A stretch of DNA of 8,490 bases from NCBI GenBank assembly GCA_946184595.1, contig CAMHFM010000026.1, positions 1-8,490 on the forward strand, read 5' to 3'. A program made the translations under genes and the position numbers. Below are positions 4,141-8,490 of this stretch, one piece after another. How positions within the stretch are numbered: the stretch's first letter is position 1; each line of letters begins with the position of its first letter. The notes beneath the pieces are model-generated. The model searched no databases. It had not been told where the DNA came from and saw nothing but the letters and a program-made list of their open reading frames with translations. The DNA is from an uncultured Azospirillum sp. (GTDB taxonomy: Bacteria > Pseudomonadota > Alphaproteobacteria > RF32 > CAG-239).

Positions 4141-6948
4141 CTAGTACGATATAATAATGATTGGTAATGCACTGAATTTAGTTGTTTTCGGATAATAATA
4201 TGAAGGACTTGTCGTACTACAACAACCTCGGTAATAAGCATTATATTCATCATCATTACCTGTTACCCAGAATGAGCTAACATGACGATATCCTATATAT
4301 TTTTCCGGTCCGTAAAGCATATTTTGTCTGAAACGCGGTAATCGAGTTTCATTTGCCTCTATATACGTCGGCATATGCCATTGACCGGCTGCAAATTGCG
4401 GATTGGTATTCCCCGCCGGCGCATAATTTGCTGTATATGTCAGTGCATCATCATAATTTTTACTGACACCATGTCCATAGATATAAAGTTGAGAGGCTGT
4501 TTTCTCATACACAATACCCAGCGTGACATTGTTAGCAGAATCAGTTAAGATATCCCCAAGATAACAGTCTTTTAAATTATTCGTATAACATCTCTTAAAG
4601 CATGTACCATAAGTATTGCTTAAGAAGCCTCCTAAATACCCGCTCGGACAAGTATCAAACCCGAAATTAAAATATTCACTATGTTGTAATGTCTTAATTC
4701 TCAAACCTATATTATTCGGATCAACCACATATTTACCATTTTCTTTGATAATATTTCCATCAGCATCTCGTTTGAGATTGCCGATATGATAACATTGTGA
4801 ACAAGCTTCTTCTTTACCTGAAGTACATTGCTTACCGGTTTCCGGGTTGAAGGTCATTTTGCAAACCGGATCACTTTCCTCATCAGCTCCGGCGAGCACA
4901 TTTTCCTTACAATGCATCTCATAATTAATACAATATGTATTTTCCTTATTATATACACCATTATTAATTACTCTACCCGGTGCGGTAATTTTAGGTTGAT
5001 GATTAACCTCTAAAATGTGATTAACATTGTTTAAATTGTCAGCATTATAAGGATAGCTATATGTATTTGCATCGTAGCTACGTTGCTGATAAACACACAT
5101 ACCCCTGTTAGCTCCCGTTGTATAGAATGTTTCTGAAATATAACAGCCTAAATAGCCATAGTAAGAACCTTCAGCATCCGTACAGCTTTGCATAACACCA
5201 TAGCGTCCTTCATTAAAGCCATAAGGTGATGCTTCATTAACACCAAAATATGAATCTGTATCAAACGGCAGGTAGTAAGTACGACCATTTTCACCATTAC
5301 GGGCACAAACACATTGACGGCTTTCGGCACCGGTGGCTCCTTTTTGAATCCACATACCGCCCTTTGCCGGGTCATCATTACAACTTGAATATCCGAAGTA
5401 AGCCTTATAACCGAGTGGTTCATTTGGATCTGCCTGATAACAAATCTCCAACGTTCCTTGGTCTGAACTTGGGTTTTGGTCATACGGATATTTACCGGCA
5501 TTTTCTCCGGTCGTGCAACTATTTGCAACACAAATACCATTTTCATTCATCACATAACCGCGTTTACAACAATGTTCATCATCACCTTTTTTGCTGGTAT
5601 CGTAGTTGACGAAAGAACTGTTATCGAACACACCTTCAGACCATGCTTTATTGCAGCTATCTGCTTTATATTTGCAACGAATACCTTTATCAATGGTTGA
5701 ACTGCTGCATAATTCGATATTTGCTCCGGGGTTTGTCATATTTCCTTGCATACAGGCTTGCGCTCCAACATCATAGCCTGTACAGTATCGTCCTTCCATA
5801 CACCAAACTTTTGTTGGATCAGTCGGACAATGAATAATGGTATCGGCATCATAACAGTCTGCTTCACTCTTGGTGTAACCTTGATAGTGGCATTCATCAT
5901 AAACACCTTCTGCGGATACGCCTAAAAGTGCTGAAAAACCTTGCGGAGCATTACATAAACCACCCTTCAATTCTTCGTTTGATTGTTTTAAGGTTGCTCC
6001 TTCCGGCTCATATAAACAGTGCCATACATTACCATATAAATAGTCATCAATATTTGTCTCTGACGTTTTGGTACAATCACTCTCGCAATTCGTTTCTGTC
6101 GTAAATTTCGTGACTCCGTTATCCAAGGTGCAATAATTACTAACGTCAATCAATTTACCATCGGTACAAATCGTATCATAGTGTGTTGCACAAACGCATT
6201 CCTCAAATTTTGAAATAATTGTCGGATTAGATAATGTTCCGCCGCCAATAACGCGACATTCATTACCGCGTCCCATTTGATGTTTAGTTGAATCGCATTG
6301 ACTGTAACTTGCAGGACAGCAACTGATGAAATAATATTCATCTTGCTGTGTCCGTGGCTCGTATGCTTTACAAGCTAGGTTGGCATTAAAACGTGTGTAG
6401 TCGATAATATTTGTTCCTTTAATCATACCGCACCACTCACCTTTAATGGTACTGTATTGGTAACGACCACGATCGCACGCACAACGATACATATTTTGGA
6501 ATTTACCATTAAATTCATAATAGCATTTATCATTCGATAATTTAGCTGCATTGTTTGGGCATTCATCGCTTTCTTTAACGGTATATATTCGCGAATCGCA
6601 ACAGCCTGTTGTATATGCATCTGCCCCTTGAACATTTTTCATGCTCGGGTCATCACTACATAATTTACTCGGTTTCATATCACCGGTACATTTAGATTTT
6701 TGAATAACATAACCCAATGCACCGCATTGGCTTTTAACGTCCAAAGAGCCCTTAAATTCTATCGTTGAATCTGATTTTAAAAAACTGACTGCCGCAAATT
6801 GCGGATAAGAAAATGCAGGTTTTGATTTAGCAAAAGTGTAAGGTTTGATTTGTTTTATGAGATGTATATCTGAATATGAAGAATACGAATTAGGAATATT
6901 AGCCAATAAAAGCATAATTGACATCCCAAAATAATAAGGTATTTTCAT
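4141..6948 (-). CDS. Large exported cysteine-rich protein, first gene of the pair
   Basis: 935 aa. A hydrophobic N-terminal segment (about 5-18) followed by N-S-Y-S-S-Y-S is a likely Sec signal. The motif C-G-A-L-G-Y...K-C (75-87) matches the N-terminal motif of the downstream protein. Residues 110-470 are dense in cysteines, including C-C pairs (116-117, 200-201, 450-451). A K-Y-P-Y-D module (486-513) ends F-G-Y-S-S-C, a second diverged module ends Y-G-Y-L-G-C (588-592), and S-Y-P-Y at 631 begins a degenerate third. The C-terminal domain (about 788-935) starts C-Y-L-G-D-I-L, contains G-Q-W-H-M-P-T (855-861) and S-S-F-W-V-T (881-886), and ends I-I-I-S-Y, as in DUF1566/C-type-lectin-like domains. 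Start: GAGGGG 6 nt before the ATG, which follows a promoter. It is presumably co-transcribed with the next gene. A cell-surface or secreted role is inferred only. Confidence 0.78.
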   Translation of the reverse strand: MKIPYYFGMSIMLLLANIPNSYSSYSDIHLIKQIKPYTFAKSKPAFSYPQFAAVSFLKSDSTIEFKGSLDVKSQCGALGYVIQKSKCTGDMKPSKLCSDDPSMKNVQGADAYTTGCCDSRIYTVKESDECPNNAAKLSNDKCYYEFNGKFQNMYRCACDRGRYQYSTIKGEWCGMIKGTNIIDYTRFNANLACKAYEPRTQQDEYYFISCCPASYSQCDSTKHQMGRGNECRVIGGGTLSNPTIISKFEECVCATHYDTICTDGKLIDVSNYCTLDNGVTKFTTETNCESDCTKTSETNIDDYLYGNVWHCLYEPEGATLKQSNEELKGGLCNAPQGFSALLGVSAEGVYDECHYQGYTKSEADCYDADTIIHCPTDPTKVWCMEGRYCTGYDVGAQACMQGNMTNPGANIELCSSSTIDKGIRCKYKADSCNKAWSEGVFDNSSFVNYDTSKKGDDEHCCKRGYVMNENGICVANSCTTGENAGKYPYDQNPSSDQGTLEICYQADPNEPLGYKAYFGYSSCNDDPAKGGMWIQKGATGAESRQCVCARNGENGRTYYLPFDTDSYFGVNEASPYGFNEGRYGVMQSCTDAEGSYYGYLGCYISETFYTTGANRGMCVYQQRSYDANTYSYPYNADNLNNVNHILEVNHQPKITAPGRVINNGVYNKENTYCINYEMHCKENVLAGADEESDPVCKMTFNPETGKQCTSGKEEACSQCYHIGNLKRDADGNIIKENGKYVVDPNNIGLRIKTLQHSEYFNFGFDTCPSGYLGGFLSNTYGTCFKRCYTNNLKDCYLGDILTDSANNVTLGIVYEKTASQLYIYGHGVSKNYDDALTYTANYAPAGNTNPQFAAGQWHMPTYIEANETRLPRFRQNMLYGPEKYIGYRHVSSFWVTGNDDEYNAYYRGCCSTTSPSYYYPKTTKFSALPIIIISY

Positions 6949-6990
6949 AACACACCCCTCGTATAACTGCTAAACCAAAACCTGATATTT

Positions 6991-7019
6991 ATGTTATCAT
7001 ACTTTATTTTGTTTGTAAA
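6991..7019 (-). promoter_or_regulatory. Candidate promoter of the cysteine-rich operon
   Basis: On the minus strand -35 TTTACA (7019-7014, 5 of 6), 17-nt spacer, -10 TAACAT (6996-6991, 4 of 6). Transcription would start near 6984, about 36 nt before the ATG. I see no convincing terminator in 6961-7077, so read-through from the lysis genes is also possible. Confidence 0.5.
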
Positions 7020-7077
7020 TCACTTTTTAAGGTACTGTTTATTTTCTTCTAAAATTATGAAAATACACACTCTGACT

Positions 7078-7320
7078 TTAAATGTGTTCTTGATACACTG
7101 ATAATTCTTCTCGTAATTTATTTATGCGGCTAATCCATTCCCAAGTATTTTGATAGCTCTCATAATCTGCCTTTTCCAATTCCTCTGCTACTTTTGATCC
7201 GGCTACCGGATAAATCGGACAGTCACAATACGTTCTCACGCATGAGCTTAAGAGCAGTATCACGAGTAATATGAGGGCGAGAATGTATCTTCGCGCGCTC
7301 TTGCGAAATCTGTTTAACAA
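7078..7320 (-). CDS. Outer-membrane spanin lipoprotein (Rz1-like)
   Basis: About 80 aa. Phage o-spanins sit in the outer membrane and, joined to the inner spanin, fuse the two membranes in the last step of lysis. A basic N-terminus and a hydrophobic run end in the lipobox L-S-S-C, so the mature lipoprotein is about 54 residues. The mature part has C-x-C-P-x-Y-P-V, then V-A-E-E-L-E-K and T-W-E-W-I-S-R-I-N-K-L-R-E-E-L, a pattern I associate with Rz1-like proteins of proteobacterial phages. It is not as proline-rich as lambda Rz1. Start choice: the frame can begin at TTG 7326, but AAGGAG (7333-7328) would then be 1 nt away. The TTG at 7320 has the ideal 7-nt gap. The gene starts inside the inner-spanin gene in another frame, as in many Rz/Rz1 pairs. 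Confidence 0.75.
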   Translation of the reverse strand: MLNRFRKSARRYILALILLVILLLSSCVRTYCDCPIYPVAGSKVAEELEKADYESYQNTWEWISRINKLREELSVYQEHI

Positions 7321-7438
7321 CTTCAATCTCCTTCGTTATATATTGTACTTTTTTATGATTACTTCCCACCCAATAACCACACAAAAAACTCCATAACAAC
7401 GTGGCTAACATCATTATTATTAAAGACTTCTTATTCAT
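7223..7438 (-). CDS. Inner-membrane spanin (Rz-like)
   Basis: 71 aa. One N-terminal membrane helix (about 5-25), then a charged helical periplasmic part rich in K, E and Q, ending T-R-D-T-A-L-K-L-M-R. This is the topology of an i-spanin, which links to the o-spanin across the periplasm. It is short next to lambda Rz (153 aa), with only about 45 periplasmic residues. The call rests chiefly on position: it follows the endolysin and membrane-protein genes, overlaps the former gene by an ATGA, and carries the start of the lipoprotein gene in another frame. A GTGGGG stretch lies 5 nt before the ATG and translational coupling is likely. Sequence alone would not prove spanin function. Confidence 0.7.
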   Translation of the reverse strand: MNKKSLIIMMLATLLWSFLCGYWVGSNHKKVQYITKEIEVVKQISQERAKIHSRPHITRDTALKLMRENVL

Positions 7439-8007
7439 AATGTCCCCACCACTAAACCAAAAATTCCGCCATGAATAAGTTCTGCTAAGTTTTTAGGTTC
7501 ATTCAATGTAAGATTTTGCATTAACTTATTTTCCCAACTATTTGGAAATGCTTTGAAAAACTTAAAACATGATAAATAAATCGGATACATACAAAAGACA
7601 AGAATCCACCATTGCCAGGCAGGATAAATAATCATTGCCGGAAAAAGGCCAATGAAATTTCTCATTGAACTATAAATCCAATCATACGCTCCTTGATATT
7701 TGCAAATATGTAAAAGTTTAGCAATCCAATTGCATATCGGTCTAAACCAACGGTCATATTCTTTGCGTCCTTGAGTGGGATTTAATCCAGCATCAATGAT
7801 TTCTCCCACAGCCCTGCTCCAATACTGAATGATAATCCAGATCGCAACTCCTAATGCAATCAATGTTTGTTGCCAAGAGTTGTTTATGGTTAATTGCAAA
7901 GACAAAACAATAATAGCAATTATTGTTTGCAAAGTGCGAGAGAGATATTTTTTGAAACACCCTTCTCCATATAGTCTGCGCCATAAAGACCAAAATATTA
8001 TACTCAT
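7435..8007 (-). CDS. Polytopic membrane protein of the lysis cassette, candidate holin
   Basis: 190 aa. Hydrophobic segments at about 25-41 and 47-62 form a helical hairpin, a basic and aromatic soluble loop follows (S-R-A-V-G-E-I-I-D-A-G at 64-74, then Y-D-R-W-F-R), with further hydrophobic segments at about 117-130 and 132-149 and a hydrophobic end. It lies between the endolysin and spanin genes and overlaps both by ATGA. The endolysin shows no secretion signal, so some protein must let it out of the cytoplasm, and this is the only multi-spanning protein in sight. It is larger than most holins and I recognise no named holin family. It may instead be an uncharacterised phage membrane protein with the holin gene elsewhere. 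Confidence 0.6.
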   Translation of the reverse strand: MSIIFWSLWRRLYGEGCFKKYLSRTLQTIIAIIVLSLQLTINNSWQQTLIALGVAIWIIIQYWSRAVGEIIDAGLNPTQGRKEYDRWFRPICNWIAKLLHICKYQGAYDWIYSSMRNFIGLFPAMIIYPAWQWWILVFCMYPIYLSCFKFFKAFPNSWENKLMQNLTLNEPKNLAELIHGGIFGLVVGTL

Positions 8008-8483
8008 ACTTCAAATTTTCCTGTTTTTATTGTTTTTGCAATCCGCCTTGCTCTCATTCCTGTTTGCTTGGCATAACGAGAATTTAAGCACTCTTTTGCG
8101 GCTATGTCATAAAACCCTGAGCCCATCGCTTCAAGCATTAACTGAAACTTCAGCAATCCCTTTATACCAAGATTAAAAGCCATATCTATCAGGGCGTATC
8201 GTCGTTCTTTGTCGAGGGTATTAAAAAAGGGAATGTTTTTTGAACATTCCCTTTCTGTTTTTTGGATATCATTTCGGAGCAAATAAAATGCCGCATTTTT
8301 AGTTATACCATGTCGCCAATCACCACAAACTTTTCTTTCTTCTGATGTCAGAGGATTGGCTTCTAAATTTCGCCCAACACCTATAGTTAAATATCCTGCA
8401 GGACATATATAAGGCATCAAAACACAGCCTTCGTGTAATACAAAGCGTTGGATTAATTCATTTATATCTATCTCTGCTTCCAT
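8004..8483 (-). CDS. Phage endolysin, T4-type lysozyme (glycoside hydrolase 24)
   Basis: 159 aa, normal length for the family. It cuts the beta-1,4 bond between MurNAc and GlcNAc in peptidoglycan during phage release. The catalytic motif is visible as H-E-G (Glu18), Cys27 and Thr33 in T-I-G-V-G-R, i.e. E-8-C-5-T. Many phage lysozymes have Cys where T4 has Asp20. A later A-L-I-D-M-A-F-N-L-G segment and the basic C-terminal G-M-R-A-R-R-I-A motif are also typical. The N-terminus is polar, so this is neither a Sec-exported nor a signal-anchor-release endolysin and should depend on a holin. The ATG is 7 nt from the window edge and no ribosome site can be judged. The stop overlaps the next gene by ATGA. 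An unusual hairpin lies inside the gene. Confidence 0.93.
   Translation of the reverse strand: MEAEIDINELIQRFVLHEGCVLMPYICPAGYLTIGVGRNLEANPLTSEERKVCGDWRHGITKNAAFYLLRNDIQKTERECSKNIPFFNTLDKERRYALIDMAFNLGIKGLLKFQLMLEAMGSGFYDIAAKECLNSRYAKQTGMRARRIAKTIKTGKFEV
8223..8254 (-). other. Terminator-like hairpin inside the endolysin gene
   Basis: AAAGGGAATGTT (8226-8237) and AACATTCCCTTT (8243-8254) form a perfect 12-bp inverted repeat with a 5-nt loop. On the coding (minus) strand the right arm runs into TTTTTT, like an intrinsic terminator, about one third to one half of the way through the gene. It may attenuate transcription of the lysis genes, act as an RNA fold, or be chance. Confidence 0.45.
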
Positions 8484-8490
8484 TTATATC

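Noticed and set aside
5250..5837. Several plus-strand open frames opposite the large cysteine-rich gene, rich in His, Tyr and Asn
   Set aside because: Their composition mirrors the Cys/Gly/Tyr codons of the real gene on the other strand; no starts with ribosome sites.
6961..7077. Terminator after the outer spanin gene
   Set aside because: Only a weak TTTTC/GAAAA pairing is present; no GC-rich stem followed by a T-run.

Overview
This 8.5 kb window reads as an AT-rich, host-associated bacterial chromosome. The best guess is one of the uncultured gut alphaproteobacteria. That guess rests on three things seen here: exported cysteine-rich proteins with a W-x-[LM]-P C-terminal domain, a proteobacterial-style endolysin/spanin cassette, and an AsmA-like protein. 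No marker gene in the window fixes the taxonomy.

Left part (1-2650), housekeeping and accessory chromosome. On the minus strand, a small C_GCAxxG_C_C redox-type protein (85-477) is followed 15 nt later by a gene that runs off the left edge. Divergently, a small heat-shock chaperone (Hsp20, 662-1126) reads right. The two genes may share a palindromic TTGCAA as the -35 box of back-to-back promoters, and the hsp20 leader can fold over its own Shine-Dalgarno sequence. Next comes a minus-strand tRNA-Lys(CTT) with encoded CCA and a clear promoter. Behind it is a tandem array in which the last 19 nt of the tRNA are repeated twice more at 169 and 181 bp intervals, each copy followed by an intrinsic terminator. 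The layout resembles the tyrT/rtT repeats of E. coli. A plus-strand AsmA-like membrane-anchored protein (1789-2592) ends at a strong bidirectional terminator.

Middle (2708-6948). Two large exported cysteine-rich proteins (935 and 473 aa) lie 11 nt apart on the minus strand and form an operon behind their own promoter. They share an N-terminal cysteine motif, 'YPY ... GYxxC' modules, and a C-terminal domain of the DUF1566/C-type-lectin-like kind, so they look like related surface or secreted proteins.

Right part (7078-8483). A compact minus-strand phage lysis cassette: GH24 endolysin, a polytopic membrane protein (candidate holin), an inner-membrane spanin, and an outer-membrane spanin lipoprotein that starts inside the inner spanin gene. 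The genes are linked by ATGA overlaps. No terminator is evident between the cassette and the cysteine-rich operon, so the latter may be prophage cargo or simply the host gene next to a prophage edge. The window does not decide this.

The most unusual signals are the tRNA-tail repeats, the foldable hsp20 leader, a terminator-like hairpin inside the endolysin gene, and the cysteine-rich protein pair next to the lysis cassette.
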